Shown here: in pieces, positions 43,664 through 52,632 of the stretch
How the letters are laid out: each line of letters opens with the position of its first letter
Position numbering within the stretch: position 1 is the stretch's first letter
Origin: CBDFHF01 sp965247565
GTDB taxonomy: Bacteria; Pseudomonadota; Gammaproteobacteria; Methylococcales; Methylomonadaceae
Assembly (NCBI GenBank): GCA_965247565.1
Contig: CBDFHF010000002.1
Span: 124,001-188,000 of the forward strand
Length of the DNA stretch: 64,000 bases
Direction of reading: 5' to 3'
The notes under the pieces: generated by a model
Seen by the model: only the letters and a program-made list of their open reading frames with translations
Told to the model about the DNA's origin: nothing
The model's database searches: none
Made by a program: the position numbers and the translations under genes

Positions 43664-44628
43664 TTACCCATAAGCCTCAGCCAATTTCAACAGTCGGCCA
43701 GGCATAGGCGGCGTCCTTACGGCAACATACGCAAAGCGAGGCAGCATGTCTTCCAATTGGAAACGGCGGTTATGCCGATAGCAGGATTCGGCGAGGTACC
43801 GGGGCAAATGTTTGGGGTTGATCGCATGGTAAGTGCCCGTGATGGCATTTTTCACATTGCCTATCATGGTGTTGACCCAAGTAAACTCTTCTTGGGTGAC
43901 ACTTTGTGGGCCACCACCCGTGACAATGCTAGTATGGCGGCACCCAGCCTGGGTTACGGCTGAAAAGCAAGGCAATCCGTCTGAAACAATCGTGCTGCCG
44001 GGTTGTACATGCTGTTTTGCCCAGCGGGCAATTTCGGTGAGCTGGAAGCCATTGACAACATTCATGTTCATCGAAATAGGATGTCCGTCCTCATTCAGTG
44101 ACACGGCTGCAACGAAAGGGACTTTGTTGGCAGCGCCTCGCCCCCTTTTGCCGCCACGACGCTCGCCTCCCCAATACACATCATCCAATTGGATGATGCC
44201 GCTCAACGGCTTACTGTCGTCACGTTCTTTCACTTGTGCCCTTTGGGTATCACCTGCATGATCTTCTGTTTCATACTCCAGGCGGTATTGTATGACACAC
44301 CGATTTGTCGCATGAGTGCTAATGCCGAGAGACCCGTTTTGGCTTGCGTGACCAAGTGGATCGCCAAAAACCAGGTCGTCAATGGCAACTTGGTTTGTTC
44401 AAAAATAGTCCCACTAATCAACGAGGCTTGATGGTGGCAGTCCGTGCACTGGTAAAGTTTCCGAGTTTTTACAACACTATGCCGACCCGAACCTCAATGG
44501 GGGCAACGAAACCCAGACGGCCAGCGCCATTTGAACAGCGCTTCAGAGCATTGGTTTTCGGTGCCATAGTCTTTGAATAATTCAAGCAAGCTATAACCCC
44601 GCTGAAATTGCACTTTATTTTTTGGCAT
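43664..44628 (-). pseudogene. Decayed IS1595/ISXO2-like transposase
   Basis: The frame begins MPKNKVQFQRGYSLLELF at 44628 and runs to codon 45, where a TGA (44494-44496) replaces what should be the second Cys of the CPxC zinc ribbon (seen as RCPH-stop-GS). It continues through KLYQCTDCHHQASL and VSYNTAWSMKQKIMQV, then a frameshift near 44233 leads to the DDE core (LSGIIQLDDVYWGGERRGG, then GSTIVSDGLPCF, and YRHNRRFQLEDMLPRFAYV). Two lesions make an inactive copy. Terminal repeats were not found with confidence. A 30-codon open fragment (43560-43650) downstream may be the remnant of a host gene. Confidence 0.85.
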
Positions 44629-44828
44629 GACCCTATCTCCTTTAATTTATTATCCTTTTTGAGTCTTTTTTAACTATAAAGTTGCGGAAACTTGTACGCA
44701 ATCAGGAAACCCTTTTAGCTGATGGATTTAAACATGTGCTTGCTAGCGGTTTTGTTCATAGATTTTGGCTCGTATTAAATAGGAAGGGATATGATTTTTT
44801 GAGTTTAAATTGTTCGGTTTTCGTTGAT

Positions 44829-45131
44829 TCAGTAGGCTTCCAGCTGAATGGATTCAAGCTAGTGACCCGACATAGTATAAGCACGGTTATAGCGTTTGTT
44901 ACACGTTTAAGAAAATTCAAACTGGTATCGGCGTTGGATTTTTAATTTTCCGGCTTTATCTCGAATTAACCATAGTTTGTTTAATGCCACATATTTATCC
45001 AGCAGTTGCACTTCGGCGTTAAAACAATAAGCTTTAGTCGCCTGCAAAGCCAGTTCTTTGATTCGTTGTGCGTTAAGCCAGGAAAAAGCGGCGGGCAATA
45101 GCAATCCGGAAAAAATAAGCTCATTTACCAT
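44829..45131 (-). pseudogene. DUF3301-family membrane protein with in-frame stops
   Basis: From an ATG at 45131 the frame reads MVNELIFSGLLLPAAFSWLN (membrane anchor), then RIKELALQATKAYC, then VQLLDKYVALNKLWLIRDK and RRYQFEFS, which is the DUF3301 pattern. A TAA follows (44907-44909), and the same frame continues for 26 codons with RYNRAYTMSGH, a TAG, then LESIQLEAY before the final TGA. That tail matches the family ending, so two nonsense codons break the gene. An earlier ATG (45194) is likely not used. It sits downstream of res on the same strand. Confidence 0.65.
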
Positions 45132-45194
45132 GTTGGTAATAACATTTAAAATCAATCGATAGTGTACATTCAAATAGGATGTTGAAAGTGGCAT

Positions 45195-47885
45195 TTAAGC
45201 TTTCTCAAACTTCCTCAAATAATCCCCCAACTGAAAATTCTCCTTAACCTCATCATGCGGAATTAACAAATATTTCCAAGCTTTACCGTCATTTTTCAAT
45301 AAGTACTCGCTAGCATTTTGACACCACTTAGAAGCAGCACCGGCTTTTGCTTGTACGATGGCATCGGTCATTTCCGCTTGCGACTTGGTTTCTACCATCA
45401 TTACGCAATCATTCGTTTCAGCGACAAAGTCAGGCACGTATTCCGGATGCTCTACACCATCACGATAGTAAATTTTGAATTGGCCTTTGGCTGGTTTAAA
45501 CCACTTTTGCGCGTCACGCTCTAAGATCACAGAGAAGCGACGTTCGGTATCGGAATCAAACTTTTGTACGGGATATAGACACTTGCTGAAACCGCCAAAC
45601 AGCATCTGTTTGATCTTGCCTTTGTCCGTGACGGTATCGCGATAGGAATTAACTGCTTGTCCTGCTGCAATGGTATACGCGCAGCTTTTTAATGGCGTAA
45701 AGCCGCTACGCACCTCAACCTCGTAGGAATCGGCTTTTTCCCAAAAGTGCGCGGCCATTTGTGTGTAGATGACTTTGGCAATTAGTGGACGATGGTTGCT
45801 GAGTACATTGTTGATTTCATCATCCGACAATGTCTTATCTTTGAGATGCTGAACCACTTGGCCCGATAAGTTATAAAGCAAATCGGCATGGTCATCATAG
45901 GAAATATCGTCATAGTCAATCAGCGCGTGAACAATATAGTTTTCCGGCCTGTCTTCCGTTAAACCGATCTGCGAAACCATGAAAGCTTGCTCGTTGGTTT
46001 GCAGGCTGTGAATGACAATATCGCGTTCTGATGGTTGTAGATTCAGACCACTTAAATCCAGGGTAAAAGCTTTATAGCCATAACTGACTTCGCCTTTCGG
46101 TACGACGATAACACGCGGAATATCTATCGTATGCTGTACCAGTAATTCAGTGGTTTTTGCCACAATGTCAGCAACATCAACCGGATTTTCCAAATCAAAC
46201 ACTGATTGTTGACCCGACGCCAGTTGCTCAGTGACCGCTTTGATCACGGATTGTTGAACCGTATCGTTGAATAACGCCTTGCTAGTGGCAACCGTTTGCG
46301 GTGTATGCTGCAGCTTGTTTAATTCAGCAATAGCGATCTGTGCAACAGTTTGTTCGGCGATTCCAGAAAAAATCGGTTTTTGTTCTTTGACTGGCAACGG
46401 ATAGCAAGTACCCGTCTTAGTGCTACTTCCAACTAAGGTATCTAGGTTAGAAATGACCGACACACTAATGGTTTTATCATCAACTGATGGCGCATCCAAT
46501 ATCACCTGTTGCAACCGCAATGGATTTTCAGGATTATTCGCTTCATCCACAATCTGCTGAAACCTATCGTGCGCAACGATATTCAATCTATCTACTGCTG
46601 CAACACCGGTACGCTTGCCATACGGTAAACGAAGACCACGACCGATAGATTGCTCAATCAAGGTTCTGGCATTGGCAGCACGTAACGGTACTATCGTATA
46701 CAGATTGGTAACGTCCCACCCCTCTTTAAGCATGTTGACGTGAATAACAATTTCAGTTGGTTCATCATGGCTTTCTACAGCCAATAATCGGGAAATCATT
46801 TCCTCTTCAGCAGCACCGGATTTACTGCTATCCACTTGAATGATTTTGCCTTGATAGAGCCCATCAAAAAACGCTGACGATTCCATCAACTCTAGCAATT
46901 GCGCAGCATGTGTCGTGTCTCTGGCAATCACCAACATAAACGGCTTAACAACAGGCAAATCGTTTTCGTGCGCGTAAGTCAGCAGTTCAACCTTAGTCGC
47001 TTCATGTAGCCGAATACCGTCCATCAACTTGATACGCTCAATATCCGCTGCGGAATGCTGCGAGGGATCAAAATTGCGCTGCGTGACAACTGCTGGCTCT
47101 TTAACAAAACCATCGTCCATCGCTCTCGCTAATGGATAATCAACAACCACGTTTTTAAACGGTACAGGGCCTTTGCTGGATTCGGTAAAAGGCGTTGCAG
47201 TCAGTTCCAAACCCAATAACGGATTCAATTCATTTAACGCACGTACACCCGCATCAGCACGATAACGATGCGACTCATCCATCAACAATACAAGGTCAGG
47301 CAGTCCTGCAAGATAGTTAAAATAGCTATCGCCTAGATATTCCGATAAACGTTTAATGCGTGGGGCTTTACCACCACGCACCTCTGAGTTGATTTTGGAG
47401 ATGTTAAAAATGTTGATAGAGATAGATGAAAACACATCCAGCGCACGACCTTTCACTTCATAGTCGTCGCCGGTGATTATTTTCGGTGAATTAACCGCAA
47501 ACTCCGCAATGCCTTTAAACACATACTTGGGTGTATTCGGCGTAAAGTCGGCGATCAGCTTGTTATAAATGGTTAGGTTAGGCGCTAAAACAAAAAAATT
47601 GCTAATGCCATGTGCCAAATGCAAATAACTGATGAAGGCACCCATCAAACGAGTTTTACCAACACCAGTTGCCAGCGCAAAACACAATGATGGAAACTCG
47701 CGTTCAAAATCCGACAGCTTAGGAAATTCAGATTTTAGAATGTCCAGTATGTTCGCGGTATCCCGTTTTGGATGCAGTATGTCAGGGGTTGTTGTAATCG
47801 CAGTTTGTAAGGCTTCCAAGGATTCGCGTTGCGGTGCGCGCAGGCTTAACCGTCCAGAAACGGTTTGCAAAATTTTCTGGCTCAT
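45195..47885 (-). CDS. res: Type III restriction enzyme, Res (helicase-nuclease) subunit
   Basis: An 896-residue DEAD/DEAH-type helicase-nuclease that, with Mod, cuts DNA carrying unmodified sites. Walker A is ATGVGKTRL (about 72-80), motif II is LLMDESHRYR, motif III ELTATP, and motif VI region LIEQSIGRGLRLP. Near the C-terminus PEYVPDFVAE and MMVETKSQAE (about 830-855) give the D...ExK nuclease pattern. Length and order match type III Res proteins. Last intact gene of the defence operon; 15 bases follow the DUF2283 gene. Without working Mod it is not expected to cut, since type III Res acts in complex. Confidence 0.92.
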   Translation of the reverse strand: MSQKILQTVSGRLSLRAPQRESLEALQTAITTTPDILHPKRDTANILDILKSEFPKLSDFEREFPSLCFALATGVGKTRLMGAFISYLHLAHGISNFFVLAPNLTIYNKLIADFTPNTPKYVFKGIAEFAVNSPKIITGDDYEVKGRALDVFSSISINIFNISKINSEVRGGKAPRIKRLSEYLGDSYFNYLAGLPDLVLLMDESHRYRADAGVRALNELNPLLGLELTATPFTESSKGPVPFKNVVVDYPLARAMDDGFVKEPAVVTQRNFDPSQHSAADIERIKLMDGIRLHEATKVELLTYAHENDLPVVKPFMLVIARDTTHAAQLLELMESSAFFDGLYQGKIIQVDSSKSGAAEEEMISRLLAVESHDEPTEIVIHVNMLKEGWDVTNLYTIVPLRAANARTLIEQSIGRGLRLPYGKRTGVAAVDRLNIVAHDRFQQIVDEANNPENPLRLQQVILDAPSVDDKTISVSVISNLDTLVGSSTKTGTCYPLPVKEQKPIFSGIAEQTVAQIAIAELNKLQHTPQTVATSKALFNDTVQQSVIKAVTEQLASGQQSVFDLENPVDVADIVAKTTELLVQHTIDIPRVIVVPKGEVSYGYKAFTLDLSGLNLQPSERDIVIHSLQTNEQAFMVSQIGLTEDRPENYIVHALIDYDDISYDDHADLLYNLSGQVVQHLKDKTLSDDEINNVLSNHRPLIAKVIYTQMAAHFWEKADSYEVEVRSGFTPLKSCAYTIAAGQAVNSYRDTVTDKGKIKQMLFGGFSKCLYPVQKFDSDTERRFSVILERDAQKWFKPAKGQFKIYYRDGVEHPEYVPDFVAETNDCVMMVETKSQAEMTDAIVQAKAGAASKWCQNASEYLLKNDGKAWKYLLIPHDEVKENFQLGDYLRKFEKA

Positions 47886-47900
47886 CAGTGTGCCAACTTT

Positions 47901-48134
47901 TTATATGACGGCGGTGGAAACTTCAGCCTTTTTGCGATTGGCTTGAAACTGAAAATCCATCAAATCCACAGGACGCAGACGCTTGGTTAAATGTAGCACC
48001 TCCAAGCCGATGATCTCACCGGCAGCGTCATAATCCACAATAACACCGGGCGCGACTTCTTCCGATTCAACAACATCATCATTAACCAACTGTAAATGTA
48101 AGGCGTCGGCAACTTCGTCTATGCTCAATTTCAT
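47901..48134 (-). CDS. DUF2283 small protein
   Basis: A 77-residue protein with the DUF2283 pattern: MKLSIDEVADALHLQL, then SEEVAPGVIVDYDAAGEIIG and LEVLHLTKRL. DUF2283 genes are often next to DUF4258 genes, and the pair behaves like a toxin-antitoxin-like unit (DUF2283 in the antitoxin place), but no activity is proven. The ATG overlaps the DUF4258 stop in ATGA. It lies within the mod-res operon, an unusual place. Confidence 0.85.
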   Translation of the reverse strand: MKLSIDEVADALHLQLVNDDVVESEEVAPGVIVDYDAAGEIIGLEVLHLTKRLRPVDLMDFQFQANRKKAEVSTAVI

Positions 48135-48385
48135 ATCAGACCTCTTAAACTGCGATCAAAAAATACTGTGATAATACGCGCTGGATTTACGTTTGCATTC
48201 AAAACCACTCTCAGCACACGTCCATCAAATTCATCAACTCTGAAAATTCGATGCTCCAAGGTTGAATCTATGCTATCAGGTTCTACCCGATGCGGTGATG
48301 TCAGTGCCTGTTCCACCCACTCTAAGCGTATATTGGTGCGCTTCTGTAAACTTTCTTTAGCATGTTCGGTTAATTCATAATTCAT
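48131..48385 (-). CDS. DUF4258 small protein
   Basis: An 84-residue protein. It opens YELTEHAKESLQKRTNIRLE, the H-A-x5-RxI pattern of DUF4258, which resembles RelE/ParE-like toxins, then WVEQALTSPHRVEPD, and ends in paired strands RVLRVVLNANVNPARIITVF with FFDRSLRG. The start overlaps the mod stop and its stop overlaps DUF2283, both by ATGA, so mod, DUF4258 and DUF2283 are coupled. A toxin role is inferred from family context only. Confidence 0.82.
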   Translation of the reverse strand: MNYELTEHAKESLQKRTNIRLEWVEQALTSPHRVEPDSIDSTLEHRIFRVDEFDGRVLRVVLNANVNPARIITVFFDRSLRGLI

Positions 48386-50040
48386 GTGTCGTCACCAAAT
48401 AAATCATTTTGTGCAGAATTGGCCGCTTTTGGAGAACGCTTGCTTAACTGGACTTGCTCAAGATCAGACTCAGGAGCCGCCAGCGGCAAATTGGCAACAT
48501 TCAAGCTGTAATCGTCATGTGCCCATTCACAACGCGATAACACCATCTTGGGAATTTTCTTTAAGGTCAAGTTGGCAAACTGATCCGCTTTGCCACGAAA
48601 CGCCGCGCAGCAGACTAACAAGGAACGATCACCACCCACTTCTATCGACAGCTCTTCCAATTGTTGATGCGACAGGTTTTGGGTGGTGACGTAGATAAAA
48701 TCTTGTTCAGACGAATAGCCATGCTTCCACCATTGCGAATCAGACGGCGCATAGGTAAAACCTTCCAACTTGCATAAGGCTTCAGCCAGCATGGCCGGGT
48801 TGTAGTTTTTATTCACCACCCAGTTACCCCAACGATCTTGTTCCATCAACGACGGTGCCAAGCTGTAATAGCGAAACCCACCGCCACCTTGCCAATTAAC
48901 GGCTTTGCTTATGCCGCCTTGATCTTCGCCGTCGATGACTTTTTGCAAACGCGGGATGATATGGGTTTGGCAATGGTCACCCAGTTCAATCATGATCCAG
49001 CGGCGACCCATTTTGTGGGCAACTGCGCCGGTTGTGCCGGAGCCTGCGAAGGAGTCGAGGACAAGATCACCAGACAAAGTAGCAATTTCAAGTACTCTTG
49101 AAATGAGTTTCTCTGGTTTAGGTGTAGTAAAAGGATCATCAGGATTAAAGATTTTTACTTCTTGTGCAGCAATTCTGTTCTCACCAACTTCTGAGTAATG
49201 CCAAGTTGTCATAGCAACAACTCCACTATCTTCAATTTCTGATAAAAATCTTTTAATAGTTGGCTTACTTCCTCCATCTTTTCCGAAATATATTCTATGA
49301 TCCGATAATAAGCGTTCATAAGAAGATTTAATGTATGCCCATGCTCTTCCTTTAGCAGGCCAAACTTCTTTACCTGATGGCGTAATTATTGTATAAATAT
49401 TGTCGCTTTCGCCAGTTTTAGCAAATTGTTTTCCCCGTGCGCCTGATGAAAGGCTTAAGGTAAAATCCCCCGGAAACCATGGCCCTCTACCGTAGAATTT
49501 TCCGTTTTCATCTATGCCATCATAGTCATCTGAATTTTTATAAATTGCATTCTGCTTTTCCGTTCTAGCGAGTTTCAATGGGCGAAAATTTAGCTTGTTC
49601 TTAGCAAAAATTAAAATATGGTCATGGCTGTCTGAAAGCCAAGTTGCATTTGCTTGTGGTGAAGATTTTTTTTGCCATACAACGTTTGAAACAAAGTTTA
49701 TTCGCCCAAACACCTCATCACACATCACTTTCAAATAATGCGCTTCATTATCATCAATCGTAATCCACAGCGAGCCATCATCCGCTAACAACTCGCGGAT
49801 AATCTCCAAACGATCCCGCATCAATGACAACCAAATGGAATGTTCCAAACCATCGTCATAATGGGTAAAGGCGCTGCCGGTATTATAAGGCGGGTCTATA
49901 AAGACACATTTCACCTTGCCTCGATAGTCCTGTTCCAAGGCTTTTAGTGCCAGCAGGTTGTCACCAAATATCAACTTATTATCAAACTGATCGTTATCAC
50001 CAATGCGATGCTTAGCGTGATACGACAAACGCGGGTCTTC

Positions 50041-50048
50041 CAATAATA
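50041..50048. repeat. Target-site duplication, left copy
   Basis: CAATAATA directly before the left end of the IS1-family element. Identical to the copy at 50795-50802. Confidence 0.88.
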
Positions 50049-50794
50049 GGCATTGTTAATTAAGTATAGCGTCTAGTTCACCATTCCATTTCAACATCAA
50101 AAGCATGACAGAATATTTCAGCATGTCTTGGCTCTTGCTATAGCATTTAGACTTTCGGCGTAACCGAGCAAGAAAATGTCTGCACAAGCTGTTATATCCC
50201 TCTACCGTATAGGTTTCGGCTTTTGATTGAGTATGCAACTCTTTCGGAACGAATTTCTCATACGGACTCCAGTAGTCACTCATAACCTGGGTTATGTCTT
50301 TATTTTTAACGCCATTCCAGAGCTTTCGTCCTGTTTTGGTGTCGCGGGAACCCACAACGCAGTGGAGAAATCGTTTCCCATTTCGATCAACAGCAATCCA
50401 GATCCAGCAATAGTTTTTTTGGAACCAATATAGGTATGCATCTCATCCATTTCGACAATATCAACCCCCGCCGCAGAGCGAATTGACTCAATTGACTCGC
50501 CGTGCGCCTTGATCCAGTTATATACGGCAACATGACTGCATTTCAGAAACCGGCCAATGGAACGAAAACCAAGCCCTTCAAGGTAAAGCTGGAGAGCTTG
50601 TCGCTTGATGGCGGGACTGATTCCTAAATAGCTGACAGTATGTCTATAGCCGCATGATTTGCACTTATACCGCTGTCTTTCTTTTATAATGCCATCTTTA
50701 GTACAGTCAACTGAACCACATTTTGGGCAATTCATACATAGCTCCCATCCAATGTAAATTGAATAAATATAGACTATATTATTTTAACAATGCC
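50049..50794 (-). mobile_element. IS1-family insertion sequence, 746 bp
   Basis: The ends are an imperfect inverted repeat: GGCATTGTTAA at 50049-50059 and its complement at 50784-50794, perfect for 11 bases and 17 of 21 overall. It is flanked by an exact 8-bp duplication, as expected of IS1. The single transposase gene reads on the minus strand by a -1 frameshift at A7. The length is close to the 768 bp of IS1. Both ends, the duplication and the frame are intact, so the insertion seems recent and the element could be active. Confidence 0.92.
50056..50735 (-). CDS. IS1-family transposase, produced by -1 frameshift (InsAB'-like)
   Basis: The first frame (50735 to 50292) has a zinc ribbon (MNCPKCGSVDC, RYKCKSCGYRHTV) and a helix-turn-helix (GFRSIGRFLKCSHVAVYNWI). 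The second frame (to 50056) holds the catalytic domain. A run of seven A (50414-50420 on the plus strand as T7) lets ribosomes slip -1, joining IGSKK to NYCWIWIAVDRNGKRFLH. The fusion is about 226 residues (IS1 InsAB' is 232). Catalytic Asp lies in VEMDEMHTYIG, Asp in VMSDYWSPYE, and Glu in YTVEGYNSLCRHFLARL. Confidence 0.9.
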
Positions 50795-50802
50795 CAATAA
50801 TA
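50795..50802. repeat. Target-site duplication, right copy
   Basis: CAATAATA directly after the right end of the IS1-family element. The same eight bases occur at 50041-50048. On the minus strand they encode the end of the TTA-TTG codons (I-L-L) of mod. Confidence 0.88.
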
Positions 50803-50890
50803 TACGCGGCTCCAGCTTCGGCCTTTTATCCTTGCCTATCCAGGTTAATTCCAGTTTGGTTTTGCTCATCAGTAGTCTCTTGATCTCCTG

Positions 50891-52606
50891 TTAGGATAGC
50901 TGTGCGACACGCCATACCGTCGTAGCCAGCTTAGACAGTGCTTTTTGTCTGGCTGCTATGCGCTCCGGTGTCCAATCGGTATTTTCCTCGGCGATTTTTC
51001 GGGTTAATGCAAACGTGCTTGCTGCGAACACGGGCTTTTTTGTTTGATAGCTGAAATTTGCCAGTCTTTTGTTATCTGCTTTATTTAATAAGGTCATATT
51101 CCCTAAGCGGTAAGCCATCGCATCTACTTCTTCATCGCTGAACGACTCCCAATCAGTTTCAGGGTTTTGCGGTAACACATGTTCAACATTGAACGCATCA
51201 CTTTCAAAATCGTAATCGTTACCACTCTCTTGTTTTTCCAGAGCACAGAGGATGTAGCGGACGATGCGTAGATTTCTAGAATTAGAGGTGCGGATAATTT
51301 TTTCAGCAAAACTGGCTTTAAACGCGTCATCATGAGGGTAAACCGCTTTGAGCGCTTCTAACGCAAGGTTAACCGTACCTATTTCCTCGCTGGCAATTTT
51401 TTTTGCTACATCGTAGTAAATACGCTCTTGTTCATTGGTTGGCTGACTACCAATAACGTTATAGCGAAAGGAAATCACCACGCAACTTCTCACCAGACTG
51501 CAGAAGTCAGAATCCGAAAATTTGCGGTGTGCCGCAAAAATGAGGGGAAAAGGCTGTCTAACACTAAACATGCGCAAGTTTTGGGCGTACATTTTTAAAT
51601 CGGGATGCCACTGCGATGCTTCAGGATTGGTTAACGCCAGATAGGTATCCATATCTTGTTCCATATCGCGAAGCAATTGAAAAACCGCTTCGCGGTCAGT
51701 GACGCGTGATCTTATGGTTTTAAACAGTTCAGACTGACGAACAAACGTCCGTCGGCTGATCCAGTGCATGCGCAAAAAATCGGGAAAGCTTTCACTTCCA
51801 AGTCGCGTAACCATAGCTTCCCAACGGTCTTCCAACACGTTCATTTCATGTGGATGCTCGTTATCGCGATGTAAGACTGAAAACAAATAATTTTTGAGTA
51901 AATCCGTTGATGAAAGCCTTACACCACGAGCGTTTAAGGTCTCGAATACTTTATAGGCATTGAGTTCATCGGTTACGCTAATCACCGTAAAAAACAGCCG
52001 GTCGCTCATGGTTTCTATCAACGTCGCTAATGCGACACCCTCATCACCCGTTGATTTTTTAGCATAATCACGTACTTTTTTATCAAACCATTCAAAGGCT
52101 TTACGCAAACTGTGTTCAGATGCTCTAAAGCCACGTTGAGGTAGGTGCCCTAGTGGTACTAAATAAGTTTGAAAGTAATGGTCATTATTACGATTGAGGC
52201 TGAGTTTTGTTCGTGAAATCAATGTCACCGGATCAAGATAACCAATATAGGTTTGCCGAATTTGATCTAAGCGCTGCTGGTTTTTTTCCGGTTGATTTTG
52301 TGTCTCAACTAAACGCTGGAGGTTTTTTAATGCGGCTAATACGATTAGAGTCAATGTCGTTAAGCGTTGTTGACCATCAATAACATCAAAACTTTTTTCA
52401 TCCTGTGATTGCAATACTAAATAGCCCATGTAATGCGCTGGCTCGCCGCCATCTTGAATAGTTCCTAGTATATCCGTCCATAAGTCTTCCCATTCGTCAT
52501 CAGTCCAACTGTAATCTCGTTGAAAGCGCGGAATTCGATAGGTTAGGCCGTTGCCAATCAATTTACGATAGGTATTATTTTCGGTTTTGAAATTAGTCGC
52601 GGACAT
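50891..52606 (-). CDS. DUF262/DUF1524 GmrSD-like nuclease
   Basis: A 571-residue protein with the two parts of GmrSD-type (type IV) restriction enzymes. The N-terminal DUF262 (about 10-230) has LTYRIPRFQRDYSWTDDEWE and FDVIDGQQRLTTLTLI, a ParB-like nucleotide-binding fold. The C-terminal DUF1524 HNH-type nuclease (about 455-560) has FNVEHVLPQNPETDW and YRLGNMTLLNKADNKRLAN. GmrSD is known to cut modified phage DNA. The protein is preceded by the SNF2 gene (26 bases) and followed by mod (21 bases), so the three are one operon. Whether it senses modified DNA or works with the helicase cannot be told. Confidence 0.9.
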   Translation of the reverse strand: MSATNFKTENNTYRKLIGNGLTYRIPRFQRDYSWTDDEWEDLWTDILGTIQDGGEPAHYMGYLVLQSQDEKSFDVIDGQQRLTTLTLIVLAALKNLQRLVETQNQPEKNQQRLDQIRQTYIGYLDPVTLISRTKLSLNRNNDHYFQTYLVPLGHLPQRGFRASEHSLRKAFEWFDKKVRDYAKKSTGDEGVALATLIETMSDRLFFTVISVTDELNAYKVFETLNARGVRLSSTDLLKNYLFSVLHRDNEHPHEMNVLEDRWEAMVTRLGSESFPDFLRMHWISRRTFVRQSELFKTIRSRVTDREAVFQLLRDMEQDMDTYLALTNPEASQWHPDLKMYAQNLRMFSVRQPFPLIFAAHRKFSDSDFCSLVRSCVVISFRYNVIGSQPTNEQERIYYDVAKKIASEEIGTVNLALEALKAVYPHDDAFKASFAEKIIRTSNSRNLRIVRYILCALEKQESGNDYDFESDAFNVEHVLPQNPETDWESFSDEEVDAMAYRLGNMTLLNKADNKRLANFSYQTKKPVFAASTFALTRKIAEENTDWTPERIAARQKALSKLATTVWRVAQLS

Positions 52607-52632
52607 AAAATGATGATTTATATGTTTAAGGG

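Larger units (their letters stand above)
48382..50869 (-). pseudogene. mod: Type III-like DNA methyltransferase (mod) interrupted by IS1 element
   Basis: The gene begins at an ATG at 50869: MSKTKLELTWIGKDKRPKLE and PRILL (25 codons), then the IS1-family element (50049-50794) breaks it. After the second target-site copy the frame resumes with EDPRLSYHAKHRIGDNDQ. Removing element and one 8-bp copy restores one 577-residue protein. The remaining 553-codon frame (48382-50043, TTG start) keeps catalytic motif IV DPPYNTG, and the AdoMet motif LDSFAGSGTTGAVAHK, in the order of beta-class N6-adenine methyltransferases (Mod subunits). Lost are the N-terminal residues and the natural start. Possibly still expressed from an internal start; if not, the system is off. 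Confidence 0.88.

Noticed and set aside
44682..44945. Plus-strand frame of 87 codons
   Set aside because: It overlaps the antisense of the decayed DUF3301 gene, which shows clear family residues; the plus frame shows none.
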